This document shows positions 8,850-17,006 of a stretch of 62,009 nucleotides of DNA, piece by piece. The notes under the pieces are model-generated. The model made no database searches, was not told the DNA's origin, and was given only the letters and a program-made list of their open reading frames with translations. The stretch is from Streptomyces colonosanans. Lineage in GTDB: Bacteria > Actinomycetota > Actinomycetes > Streptomycetales > Streptomycetaceae. The position numbers and the translations under genes are program-made. The stretch is from assembly GCF_001866645.1 (NCBI RefSeq), contig NZ_MLYP01000009.1, positions 1 to 62,009 on the forward strand, read 5' to 3'. Position 1 is the stretch's first letter. Every line of letters begins with the position of its first letter.

Positions 8850-9832
8850 TTCGCCTCGGGGTGCAGCTGCGCGGCGAGGTCGTCGACGGCGTCGGCCGCG
8901 CGCACCCCCAGCACGGCCGAGGACAGCGGCAGGACGGCGAACCGCTTGTGCCGGATGGCCGGGACGTCCTTGAGGGCCGGGTCGGTCAGCAGCCGCTTCC
9001 TCTTCGCGGCGACGCTGGTGCCGCCGTAGTCGTAGATCACGACGACGTCGGGCTTGCGGGCGATGACCCGCTCCCAGGAGACGTCGGCGAAGGACTTGTG
9101 GACGTCGGAGAAGACGTTGCGGCCGCCCGCGCGGCGGATGATGTCGTTGCCGAGTCCCTGGCCGCCGGCGGTGAACGCGCTGGAGTCTCCGGAGTCGTAC
9201 ACGAACACGGAGACCGGCTTGCCGCCCTTGAGGCGAGCAGCGACGGAGTCGAGGCCCTGCTGCTCCCGCTCGATGAGCTTCTTGCCGCGCTCAGGAACAC
9301 CGAAGATCCGCGCCACCTGCGTGATCTCCGTCTTGAGGTCGTCGACGCCGATCGGACCGCCGGCACAACTCTCGATGTTCAGGCGGGTGTTGATCCCGGC
9401 TTTCTGGAGCCCGTCGCGGTCGCGGCCCTCGCCCTTGTCGAAGGCACTGGCGTAACCGCCGTACACGAAGTCCGGGTCGGCGCCGAGCAGGGCCTCCCTC
9501 GACGGGTACTCCCGGGCGAGCACCCTCACCGAGCCGTATGCCTTCTGGTAAGCGGGCTGGATCTTGTCGTCCAGGTAGGCGGTTCCCGCCATGCGGTCCT
9601 GCAGGCCGAGGGCGAGCAGGATCTCGGTAGCGTGCTGGTTGAGCGTCACAGCGCGCTTCGGCGGCTGCTCGAACGTCGTCTTCACACCGCAGTTGGTGAC
9701 CGTGTACGGGAAACCGGCGGCCGTGGCGCCCGCCTTGTCGTCGTCCTTGCCGCCGGATGCGCCGCACGCGGCGAGCGGGAGCAGGAGCAGAGTCGTCACG
9801 AGCGTGCGCGAGGCCGCGCCGATGCGGAACAT
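8846..9832 (-). CDS. Substrate-binding lipoprotein of the B12-type ABC importer
   Basis: A 328-residue class III binding protein (BtuF/FepB fold). It has a lipoprotein signal ending LLLPLAACGAS, so it is anchored outside the membrane. The N-terminal lobe contains RAVTLNQHATEILLALGL and the C-terminal lobe DVVVIYDYGG. ATG 9830-9832 is preceded by GGAAAGG at good spacing; the frame stays open further upstream but that is leader RNA. The cobalamin riboswitch lies directly upstream, so the ligand is most likely cobalamin or a precursor. Homologues are often labelled iron-siderophore binding, so this remains an inference from regulation. Confidence 0.88.
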   Translation of the reverse strand: MFRIGAASRTLVTTLLLLPLAACGASGGKDDDKAGATAAGFPYTVTNCGVKTTFEQPPKRAVTLNQHATEILLALGLQDRMAGTAYLDDKIQPAYQKAYGSVRVLAREYPSREALLGADPDFVYGGYASAFDKGEGRDRDGLQKAGINTRLNIESCAGGPIGVDDLKTEITQVARIFGVPERGKKLIEREQQGLDSVAARLKGGKPVSVFVYDSGDSSAFTAGGQGLGNDIIRRAGGRNVFSDVHKSFADVSWERVIARKPDVVVIYDYGGTSVAAKRKRLLTDPALKDVPAIRHKRFAVLPLSSAVLGVRAADAVDDLAAQLHPEAK

Positions 9833-9867
9833 ACGGAAGCCTTTCCGGAGGATCCTCGTCCCCGGTC

Positions 9868-10005
9868 GGAACGGAAAGGCGGCCCGGCAGTATCTGGCTT
9901 CCAGCCGACTCCAGGGGAGCACGGCAGGTCACAGTGGCGGGACCGCACCGGAATCACACCGGCTTCCTGGCCCTGGCCGCCTTGGTTGGGTGAGCACAGT
10001 GTGCC
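9868..10005 (-). promoter_or_regulatory. Cobalamin (AdoCbl) riboswitch ahead of the ABC importer operon
   Basis: Read on the minus strand, the leader holds the cobalamin-aptamer core: GGAAGCCGGTG, then ATTCCGG, then GGTCCCGCCACTGTGA (about 9930-9966). GAGTCGG, GGAAGCCAG and CTGCCGGG follow further 3' (9887-9912). The arrangement matches the B12-box family and sits 36 bases or more before the lipoprotein start. Edges are approximate. It should shut off the importer when adenosylcobalamin is plentiful. Confidence 0.88.
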
Positions 10006-10219
10006 AGACGGACGACCAGACCCGATGCTCCGCCCCTGTCCCTCTCACGGGAGGGACCACACCGTCCGGCCGGCGGGGCCGCGACAACTCCCGCTGCGCC
10101 TTGGCCAGGCGGGCACGGTCCCGGCGCTCATGCCGGGGGACGGGTCCGGCACTCAGGGCCTGTTCTGAGTTCCCCGTCTGCGCCCCGACGCCCGGCACGC
10201 ACGCTCGCCAGAATAGGCC

Positions 10220-10945
10220 CTAGTCGGCGAGGCAGCAGTCCCCGCACTTCCCGCCACCGGGCACGCGGTAGTAGAGGCAGCAGCTGCGGCGGCGGAACGT
10301 CAGGTCCGGGCCCGTGATGCGGCCCGTACCCACGAGGCGGCCCGTGCCGAGCAGTTCAGTGGTCAGCCGGGTCAGGGCCGCACGCGTCCCGGGACGGGCC
10401 CGCAGCAGCACAGCGGCCGATCCGGCCAAAGCGGAGGCGACGTTTCCGTCCAGGAGCCGCGGCGCGATCCTCACGTCGAGCGTGCTTTCCACTTCCGCCA
10501 ACAGCGAGGCGACCTGCTCGTACACCGCGTCGACGACACACGGCAGCTGCTCGACCCTGCGGCCCACCGGACGCCGCAGCCGTACCGATGAGCTGTCGTC
10601 GGCCCACTCCACGCCGCTCAGGTCGGGCACGATCCCGTGCAGCACCGTGCACGCCAGAAGAGGTGACCACAGACGGGCCGACAACCCCAGATGAACGAGG
10701 GACACCCCGATACGGGCTTCCTTCGTCGCATACCGGCGGCTCACCTCACGTGCCCGGTGGGCGAACCCTTCCGCCAGCGGTGTCGGGCTCGCGGCTTCTT
10801 CAGGCAGGACGAAAAAGCCGCCCAGCGCGGACACGTCTCGAAGTGCAACGTCCGCCGAGGCGGCGGGCGCACCCCCCGTGCTCTCCTCCACGACCTCAAC
10901 TCCCCTCCTTGCGCGGCGGTTCAGCACGGCCCGGCGACCGGTCAC
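10220..10945 (-). CDS. Second FhuF-like [2Fe-2S] protein
   Basis: About 241 residues with the same C-terminal cluster motif as the gene at 6299: RSCCLYY then CGDCCLAD, again C-C-x10-C-x2-C, ending almost at the stop. The rest is different enough that it is not a recent duplicate. It overlaps the ferredoxin-like gene by four bases (GTGA) and must be co-transcribed with it behind the second cobalamin riboswitch. An alternative GTG start at 10891 follows a perfect AAGGAGG and would trim 18 residues. A role in reducing a corrinoid or ferric chelate with electrons from the neighbouring ferredoxin is inferred. Confidence 0.8.
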   Translation of the reverse strand: MTGRRAVLNRRARRGVEVVEESTGGAPAASADVALRDVSALGGFFVLPEEAASPTPLAEGFAHRAREVSRRYATKEARIGVSLVHLGLSARLWSPLLACTVLHGIVPDLSGVEWADDSSSVRLRRPVGRRVEQLPCVVDAVYEQVASLLAEVESTLDVRIAPRLLDGNVASALAGSAAVLLRARPGTRAALTRLTTELLGTGRLVGTGRITGPDLTFRRRSCCLYYRVPGGGKCGDCCLAD

Positions 10946-11331
10946 GACGCGTCGGGTCGCCGTGGAGCAGCGATGACGTACAGGTCGAGAATCTCGGGCA
11001 TCGGCGCCGCACCGGGACCACCCGCCCGCACCCAGGTGATGACGTCCTCAGTTGCGTCGGTGTCGTTGACCAGGCCGAGCCACACCGGCCGCGCTCCGGC
11101 GCGGCGTGCGGCGGCCGACGGCTGGACGACGATGACGTTGGCCTGCTCGCACACATCCAGGCACTCGGAGATGCGCACAGGGACCGTGGCGCGCAGCCGC
11201 GCCGACTGGGCCGCGTGATCGCCCGGCACCTTCACGGTGCCGCAGCAGCAGTCCCGGCACACCACGACCCGGCTCGGAGCCGAGCCTCTCGCACCCTGGG
11301 CCGCTGCCGTGCCGGTCGCTGTTCCTGTCAT
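10942..11331 (-). CDS. Thioredoxin-like [2Fe-2S] ferredoxin-type protein
   Basis: A small protein of 129 residues. VVVCRDCCCGTVK near residue 24 and ISECLDVCEQANVIVVQP near residue 55 supply the four-cysteine pattern of thioredoxin-fold [2Fe-2S] ferredoxins. It begins at ATG 11329-11331, just downstream of the second cobalamin riboswitch, and overlaps the FhuF-like gene. It is probably the electron donor to that protein. I do not know a characterised homologue in cobalamin metabolism. Confidence 0.75.
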   Translation of the reverse strand: MTGTATGTAAAQGARGSAPSRVVVCRDCCCGTVKVPGDHAAQSARLRATVPVRISECLDVCEQANVIVVQPSAAARRAGARPVWLGLVNDTDATEDVITWVRAGGPGAAPMPEILDLYVIAAPRRPDAS

Positions 11332-11354
11332 ACCGCACGCTGCCTCTCACCGGG

Positions 11355-11525
11355 GAGATCCGCCCCGGAATCCGTCGAGGAGGCGACAGCGTGAGTCTCC
11401 TGGCTCTCGGGTCGCCGCCGATCCCGGCCTTCCCGCCCTCACGGGCAGTGGCCTGTCGGGATCGACTCGCCGATCACAGTGGCGGGACCGCGCCGGAATC
11501 ACACCGGCTTCCTCTGCCCGCCGTC
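11355..11525 (-). promoter_or_regulatory. Second cobalamin riboswitch, ahead of the ferredoxin/FhuF pair
   Basis: The minus strand carries GGAAGCCGGTG, ATTCCGG and GGTCCCGCCACTGTGA (11475-11513), almost identical to the first riboswitch. GAGAGCCAGGAGACTC follows at about 11392-11407. A CCGGGG/CCCCGG hairpin (11350-11370) lies between the aptamer and the ATG at 11331 and could be the expression platform. Edges are approximate. The rest of 11526-11700 shows no gene. Confidence 0.87.
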
Positions 11526-11700
11526 GCCCAGAACGCCGGCCATCCTCTCACGCTGCTCGCGCGCCTGCTCAGCGATGAAGACGAGGGCTTCGTCGTCCAG
11601 ACGGCCACCACGCGCCCGACCACGCTCGGGCAGCCGCTGGCCTTGCCGCACGGTGAGGATCTTGGCGACGGGATCGGCCGCCGGCCGGACGCGGCACGGC

Positions 11701-12732
11701 TCAGCCGGGTGTCGCCGTGAGGCGGTTCGCCGCGGTCTGGTGCAGGGGCCCGGTGAGACGCTCGGCCATCAGGCGATAGCCCTCCGGGCCGGGGTGGAGG
11801 CCGTCGGGAAGAAGGCCGGCGTCCTTCGCGCCCAGAACGGTGCGACCGTCGATCACATGGAGGCGGCGGTCGCCGAGCCGCTGCAGGGCGCGGGCGACCG
11901 AGGCGACCGTTTCCCGGACGTCGGCGAGGGTCATGCCGACGGCGTTGGGCTTGTCCTCGCGCGCCGGGGAGACGATCGGCGAGATCACGGCGAGGGGCGT
12001 GTCCGGATGGCGCTCGCGGATGTCGCCGATGAACGCGGCGACCCGCCCGGGAAGCGTCCGCGGACCGTAGCTCGCCTCGCCGTAGATGTTGATGCCGAGG
12101 CACAGGGAGACGAGGTCGGCTTCGGCCTCGGCGATCGTGCGCACGGCCACGGCGTCCATGTGGCACTGACCGGCCACCCCCAGGCAGGTGAGGTCCCAGC
12201 CGAGTGCGCGCGCCACCAGCGCCGGCCAGGTCTCGCTGGGCCCGGGGGCGGCGTCGCAGTGCGTGATCGAGCTGCCGTAGGTGATCCAGCGCGGCCGGGG
12301 ACCTGGTGCGGCCGGCGGCTCCAGGGTGCCGTCCAGGGTCAGCGGGCCGACGGTGATCTCGCCGAACTGCGGCAGCCACAACTCGACGTCCTTGCTCCCG
12401 GCCGGCAGGCGCACGCGGTGCACGTTCGAGCCGGCGTGCTGCGGCCGTCGCACCCACAGCGCGCCGTCGACCAGCACGTCCAGCGGCGAGACCCTGTCGT
12501 CGACCGCCGTGATCTCGAGGGTCAGCTTCTCGGCGTCGGTGCGCACCGCCGCGCGGACACCGGCCGCCATCCGGGCGATCCTGCCGAGAGCCGGGGCGAA
12601 CGCGGTGTCGAGCCGGGCGGGCGGCAGACGCCACGGCTGCCAGGCGCAACCCACCGGCGTCCACGCGACGCATCCGCGCCAGACGCCCGATGCGTCGTCC
12701 GGCGTCACGCGCAGGCTTCTTCTGTGGTCCAT
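11701..12732 (-). CDS. SGNH/GDSL-type hydrolase
   Basis: A 343-residue protein. The first 150 residues look like a beta-rich accessory domain; the rest is an SGNH esterase: ITYGSSITHC with the catalytic Ser (about 155), GVAGQ, GINIYG, and the Asp-His pair in LLPDGLHPGPEGY near residue 310. No signal peptide is seen. Such enzymes remove acetyl groups from carbohydrates or hydrolyse simple esters; the substrate is unknown. I chose ATG 12730-12732 (MDHRRS) rather than the ATG five codons earlier. The second riboswitch lies downstream of its stop and does not control it. Confidence 0.85.
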   Translation of the reverse strand: MDHRRSLRVTPDDASGVWRGCVAWTPVGCAWQPWRLPPARLDTAFAPALGRIARMAAGVRAAVRTDAEKLTLEITAVDDRVSPLDVLVDGALWVRRPQHAGSNVHRVRLPAGSKDVELWLPQFGEITVGPLTLDGTLEPPAAPGPRPRWITYGSSITHCDAAPGPSETWPALVARALGWDLTCLGVAGQCHMDAVAVRTIAEAEADLVSLCLGINIYGEASYGPRTLPGRVAAFIGDIRERHPDTPLAVISPIVSPAREDKPNAVGMTLADVRETVASVARALQRLGDRRLHVIDGRTVLGAKDAGLLPDGLHPGPEGYRLMAERLTGPLHQTAANRLTATPG

Positions 12733-12886
12733 GGCCCAGTCTCCCATCCGTCGTTCACCGCGTGAGCGGCGTTCGGCACGCCGCGGCCGCCGCCTCGCGG
12801 TCGAAGCGGCGGCGCTCCCGTGCCCGGACGGTGTGCCAGGACGTTCCTGCCGTCGCCTGCGGGCTTACAAGACACGGCGGTTGGGT

Positions 12887-13434
12887 CTACCAGTTGATGA
12901 ACGCGCCGTCAGCGGTGCGCAGATGGGGCCGTTCGTCGGCCACCGCCTGGTAGCGCCGGGCTTCCTTGCGGTCGATGTCCACCCCGATGCCGGGTACCGC
13001 GTTGCGCTCGATCCGGCCCGGCAGCACGGTCGGGCGGACGGTGAACAGCCCGGCCACGACCGCCTCCGGTTCGGCCTGGTGCTCCTGGACGGCGACGTTG
13101 GGGCAGGTCAGGTTGAGCTGGAGGGAGGAGGCGGCCGTGACCGGGCCCAGCGGGTTGTGCGTGGCGAGTCTGATGCAGTGCGTCTCGGCCATGGCGGCGA
13201 TCTTCTTGGCTTCCGTCAGGCCCGCCACCACTCCCACGTCGAGGCGGGTGTAGTCGATCAGCTCCTCCTCGATGAGCTGCCGGAACTCGCTTTTGGAGCC
13301 GAACTGCTCGCCCGCGGCCAGCGGCACCCCGGTACGGGCCCGCAGCATCCGGTAGCTGTCGGGGTTCTCGCTGCGCAGCGGGTCCTCGACGAAGTAGGGC
13401 CGGGCGGCTTCGATCTCCCGGCACAGGGCCCGGT
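12887..13434 (-). pseudogene. 5'-truncated enolase-superfamily (mandelate racemase-like) gene
   Basis: The minus frame encodes only the C-terminal half of a sugar-acid dehydratase/mandelate racemase-type enzyme: PYFVEDPL, VPLAAGEQF, DYTRLDVGVVAGLTEAKKIA, THNPLGPV, ending PGIGVDIDRKEARRYQ and FINW. The N-terminal capping domain and first metal ligands are absent. The break at about 13435 joins abruptly to an oxidoreductase fragment on the other strand. The open frame continues upstream to 14068 without any resemblance to the family, so it is not a real start. The 150 bases up to 12887 hold nothing recognisable. Confidence 0.75.
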
Positions 13435-13436
13435 CA

Positions 13437-13613
13437 AGTACGTCCCCCCGTCCTTCGCCAAAGACATCACGCAGACGTCCATCCCCGAGCGCCGGATCAT
13501 CAAGGCCGGCGACAACGGCTGCGCCTACTGGTGGATCGAGTTCGGCGGCGAGCTGGACACCGTCCACGACAACGAGCGCATCCGGGACGAACTCTGGTCG
13601 GTGATCTACGGCA
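13437..13613 (+). pseudogene. Internal fragment of an FAD-dependent oxidoreductase
   Basis: About 59 codons on the plus strand with no start and no natural end (KYVPPSFAKDITQTSIPER, IIKAGDNGCAYWWIEFGGE, HDNERIRDELW). I recognise this as part of an actinobacterial FAD-dependent oxidoreductase. It is joined at its left to the enolase fragment and at its right, near 13613, to an epimerase fragment. Confidence 0.6.
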
Positions 13614-13900
13614 GTGCTCGCGCTGTTCGCCGAGGAGGGAGTCGAGGTCAACGCCCTGGTGCTTGAGGACCCCGGCGACCTGCCCGCCCGCCTGGTGGTG
13701 AAGGGCGACGCCGCCGATCCGGCCACCGTGCGGCAGGCGCTGGCCGGCGTGGACGCGGTGGTCCACCTCGCGGCCATCCCCACACCCCGCAGGCACCCGG
13801 CGCGCGAGGTCTTCGCGGTCAACACGCTGTCCACCTTCACGGTTCTGGAGGAGGCCGGCCGCGCGGGCATCCGCCATGCGGTGCTGGGTGGCGGCGGTGG
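13614..13900 (+). pseudogene. Fragment of an NAD-dependent epimerase/dehydratase
   Basis: Roughly 90 codons of a short-chain Rossmann epimerase: GDAADPATVRQALAGVDAVV, HLAAIPTP, then VFAVNTLSTFTVLEEAGRAG. The glycine-rich NAD motif at the start and everything after the first third are missing. It runs straight into the 3' end of the carrier-thioesterase gene on the other strand. Confidence 0.7.
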
Positions 13901-13914
13901 CGTCCACGTCAAGA

Positions 13915-15000
13915 TCAGCGGGACGCCGAAGCGATCGCCACCCGGAGCTCGCGCGCCAGTCGATCGACGTGGGGCTCGACGACGAGCGTGACGTGGTCGC
14001 CGGGGAGCTCCCGGACGCGCGGCGGCTGCGTCGAGACTTCTTCCCAGCCTCCCGTGGCGGTCTCGCACAGCGCGGAGTCGTAGGCGCGAAAGAACGAGAT
14101 CGGGCCCGTGTAGACATCCTTGGGAGCGTACCCGGCGCGACAGATGCGAGCGCCGAGATCCGCGACACGGCTCACGCGGTGGTCGGGCTCGTCCGGTGTG
14201 AACATGCTGCGCTCCCTGGCGAGCTCCATGACGAACGCCGATCGTCGCTCCGGCTCGACGGCGAGCAGCGTCTCGCGCTTCAGCGGGAGCTCCTGGCTGA
14301 ACCAGGACTTGAACCCTCTCCCGAAGAAAATCAGGGCCTCGAAAGGGTCCTGGACGATTTCCGTGATCTCGTCGCGGAAGAAGGGGGCGGGCGCGAGGCC
14401 GTCAATGGCGGCGAGCAAGGCCACGCGTTCCCCGCGGCGCTGCAGCTGCAGGGCCATCTCCAGGGCGACCATGGCGCCGACGCAGTGACCTCCCAGGAGA
14501 TACGGCCCGCGCGGCTGCACGGAGCGCATGGACTCGATGTGGTCCTCCGCCATGTCCTCTACGTGGTCGAACGGCGGTTCAGCACCATGGAGCCCTCGGG
14601 TCTGGAGGGCGTGGAAGGGTTGGTCCGGCGCCATCCGGCGCGCGAGCGCGTGGAAGTAGTAGACGTTTCCCTCCCCACTCGGCAGGAAGAAGAACGGGCA
14701 TTTCGAGCCGTGCGGCTGGAGCGACACGACGGGCTGCTCGCAGAGCTTCCTCGATCGCGCGCGCAGGCGGCAGCCGATGCGCTCGATCGTCGGCGCCTCG
14801 AGGAACGTCTTCATCGAGAGCGGCGGAGCGTCGAGTTGCGCCGCCATCGTGTCAAGGACGGCCTCCGCCTTGGCGTGGTCGCCACCGAGGGTGAAGAAGT
14901 CGTCCTTCACCCCGATGTCGTCCACGTGGAGGAGGTCTGACCAGATCTGCCAGAGCCGCAGTTCGTAGATGTCTCGGGGGGTCACAGGTCGCGGGGGCAT
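13915..15000 (-). CDS. Carrier-protein/thioesterase didomain with substituted catalytic residues
   Basis: A 361-residue didomain like the end of an NRPS. Residues 5-80 match a peptidyl carrier domain (VDDIGVKDDFFTLGG, then FLEAPTIERI), but the phosphopantetheine serine is a histidine: LGGDHAKA (H42) stands where families have GG[HD]S. Residues 95-350 are a type I thioesterase: GGHCVGAM has Cys173 as nucleophile in place of Ser, and the catalytic His is in GDHVTL (H336). So the carrier domain should not be phosphopantetheinylated, while the thioesterase may be a cysteine-type enzyme. It follows the 664-residue unknown gene by 11 bases as the last gene of the operon. The 3' end abuts debris. 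Confidence 0.82.
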   Translation of the reverse strand: MPPRPVTPRDIYELRLWQIWSDLLHVDDIGVKDDFFTLGGDHAKAEAVLDTMAAQLDAPPLSMKTFLEAPTIERIGCRLRARSRKLCEQPVVSLQPHGSKCPFFFLPSGEGNVYYFHALARRMAPDQPFHALQTRGLHGAEPPFDHVEDMAEDHIESMRSVQPRGPYLLGGHCVGAMVALEMALQLQRRGERVALLAAIDGLAPAPFFRDEITEIVQDPFEALIFFGRGFKSWFSQELPLKRETLLAVEPERRSAFVMELARERSMFTPDEPDHRVSRVADLGARICRAGYAPKDVYTGPISFFRAYDSALCETATGGWEEVSTQPPRVRELPGDHVTLVVEPHVDRLARELRVAIASASR

Positions 15001-15011
15001 GTCCTTCTTCC

Positions 15012-17006
15012 TCAGCCGTGCCCGGGAATGGGGGCGCGTGCGCGTCGCTCGTGCTCAAGCGGACCCGGACGCATTCCACTGTGGCGTCCTTGGCTTGCGC
15101 CGGGCGGTTCGTGACGGACCGGGAGTTCCTGGTCGCGCACCCGGCGCTTGACCTGCATCGGCAACGCGCCAAAGACCGCCTCGCGCGCGAGCACGCTCGC
15201 GATGAGATGCGCGACGCGCGACCAGTCGCAGTACCCGTCGATCGCTGCCCGCTGGCGCGACTGGACGTCCGGCTCCACCGCACGGCGCAGCGTGATCAGT
15301 GCCTTCTGCTGATCGTCGCCGAGCGTGTCCACGAGGACCGGCAGCGGCGAGTCGAGGTGTTTGGCGCACTGGGTGGCATAGAGCCGCTCGAGCTGGAACG
15401 CATAGACCGCGCGCTCCATGGCCACCTCCGCCGTGATCGCATCCACGGTTCCGTCCGGTCCCGTCAGCGGATCGGGCGACATGAGGAGCGGGGGGATGCC
15501 GTTCGCAAGCGCGGCGCCGATGCTGCTCAGGCCCGGGCGGCAGACGAAAGTCGCCCGCGGTTTGGCGCGGAGGGCTCGGAGGAACGTGCTCCAGTGCTCG
15601 TTGATCCATCCGAGGGGCGTCACGTTCGCCCGTGGCCGGCGCTCGAGCTCGAGGGCCAGCCACGCGCGATCCTCCGCGCTCCCGCCCGCGAACAGAAACT
15701 GCGTCTCCTCCATCCGTGCCGCCAGCGCCAGCATCGTGCGCCAGTGTTGGCGGCTGCGGGCGGAGAAGCCGTTGCCCTGCGACACGAGCGCGACGCCGCG
15801 TGAATCTCGCGGGGTGAAGAGGTACCGGAGCGCCGCCCAGTGCTGGGCCAGGACGGCGCCGGCCCGCTCTGCGGCCTGTTCCGGGCAGAGCTCGCTGGCT
15901 TGGCCGAGCGGCGGGACGACCACATAGGGCTGCTTGCCCGACTCCAGCGACAGCCAGTCACGCCAGTTGACGGCTTGATACCAGATCGTGCCGCTCTGAG
16001 GCAGGCGGGCCATGATCTCCCGGCTGGCGGCCTCGAAGTCGGCCGAGGGCTTGCGCCGCGGATCGGTCCCTGACGCATGCAGCGCGTCCTGGAGTTCGCG
16101 CCGCGTGTGGATGGCCGGGGCGGACGCGGCCAGGAGCTCGGCCACTCCCGTCGCCGGCTTCGACGATCGGGCCTGGCCCGCCAGCTGCCTCAGGCACGAG
16201 AACTCCTCGAACGCATAGCGCACGGCATGCAGAGGGACTTCCTTTTGCTGCGCGTGCTCGGCGAGCTGGTGCAGGATCCAGGTCTCCGGCCGGCAGTCAT
16301 TGACGATGGCGGCCGCGCCCGCGCCGGCCTGGGCGAGCTCGAGGTTGTCCGCGATCCAAAGGAGAGCGGCCTCGCGGTTCAGGAGCTCCGGTCGCGAGAG
16401 GTTGGCTACATCGGAGGGTGTGATCGTCGCCGACTCCGAGTCGCTGTAATAGAGCGGAATCACGTGGAGCCCCGCTGGGCTCTCGGCTTTGCGGCGAGCG
16501 TGGGCCGCGTCCTCCTGCCGCCGGATCGCGGCGGTGAAAGGGATCGGTTCCGGGAGCCTGGCGAGGGCTCCGTGCACGGCTGGTACCCAGCCCGTCGTGT
16601 GCCCGAAGGCTTGGGCAACGTACAGCGCACCCGTACAAGCGGACGCGCCGTGGACCGTCACACGGAAGTGACCCGCGCGCCGGGGATCCGGTCTCGTGGC
16701 ATAGAGCGAGGCCTGCGCCTCCAGCAGCGACGAGCCGTCGCATGGGACGAGCACCGCCAGCCTCTCGTCGCGATCCGAGACGAGGATGCTGTCAGATCCG
16801 GCCGCCAGGGCGAACGCCGCCCCGTCCTGGGCCGGCGGCGCGTCCTCGATCGGCAGCGGCTGCCCGGCGACGGCGATCCGCGGCAACTGTCCGGGGACGA
16901 GGTACCTCACCTCGACGCGCCCGAGCGAGAGCATCACGGCGTTGCCACGGAGCGCGCGGAACGGCTCATCCGGCGGCGGATACGCGAACATCGAAGAGGC
17001 TGTCAT
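15012..17006 (-). CDS. Unknown 664-residue protein, possibly GT-B glycosyltransferase-like
   Basis: I do not recognise this protein firmly. It starts at ATG 17004-17006, overlapping the decarboxylase stop (ATGA), and lies between the decarboxylase and the carrier-thioesterase. The first 170 residues are beta-rich and unlike anything I know. The last third resembles the C-terminal half of a GT-B glycosyltransferase: QFLFAGGSAEDRAW, NVTPLGWINEHW and GLSSIGAALANGIPPLLMSPD resemble the donor-binding loops of UGT-like enzymes. No signal peptide or membrane helix is evident. A role as a glycosyl- or other group-transferase on the product made with the decarboxylase is a guess from context. Confidence 0.6.
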   Translation of the reverse strand: MTASSMFAYPPPDEPFRALRGNAVMLSLGRVEVRYLVPGQLPRIAVAGQPLPIEDAPPAQDGAAFALAAGSDSILVSDRDERLAVLVPCDGSSLLEAQASLYATRPDPRRAGHFRVTVHGASACTGALYVAQAFGHTTGWVPAVHGALARLPEPIPFTAAIRRQEDAAHARRKAESPAGLHVIPLYYSDSESATITPSDVANLSRPELLNREAALLWIADNLELAQAGAGAAAIVNDCRPETWILHQLAEHAQQKEVPLHAVRYAFEEFSCLRQLAGQARSSKPATGVAELLAASAPAIHTRRELQDALHASGTDPRRKPSADFEAASREIMARLPQSGTIWYQAVNWRDWLSLESGKQPYVVVPPLGQASELCPEQAAERAGAVLAQHWAALRYLFTPRDSRGVALVSQGNGFSARSRQHWRTMLALAARMEETQFLFAGGSAEDRAWLALELERRPRANVTPLGWINEHWSTFLRALRAKPRATFVCRPGLSSIGAALANGIPPLLMSPDPLTGPDGTVDAITAEVAMERAVYAFQLERLYATQCAKHLDSPLPVLVDTLGDDQQKALITLRRAVEPDVQSRQRAAIDGYCDWSRVAHLIASVLAREAVFGALPMQVKRRVRDQELPVRHEPPGASQGRHSGMRPGPLEHERRARAPIPGHG

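Noticed and set aside
12281..13666. 461-codon plus frame across the SGNH gene and debris
   Set aside because: Antisense to the SGNH gene; only the final 59 codons resemble a protein, and these are reported as a fragment.
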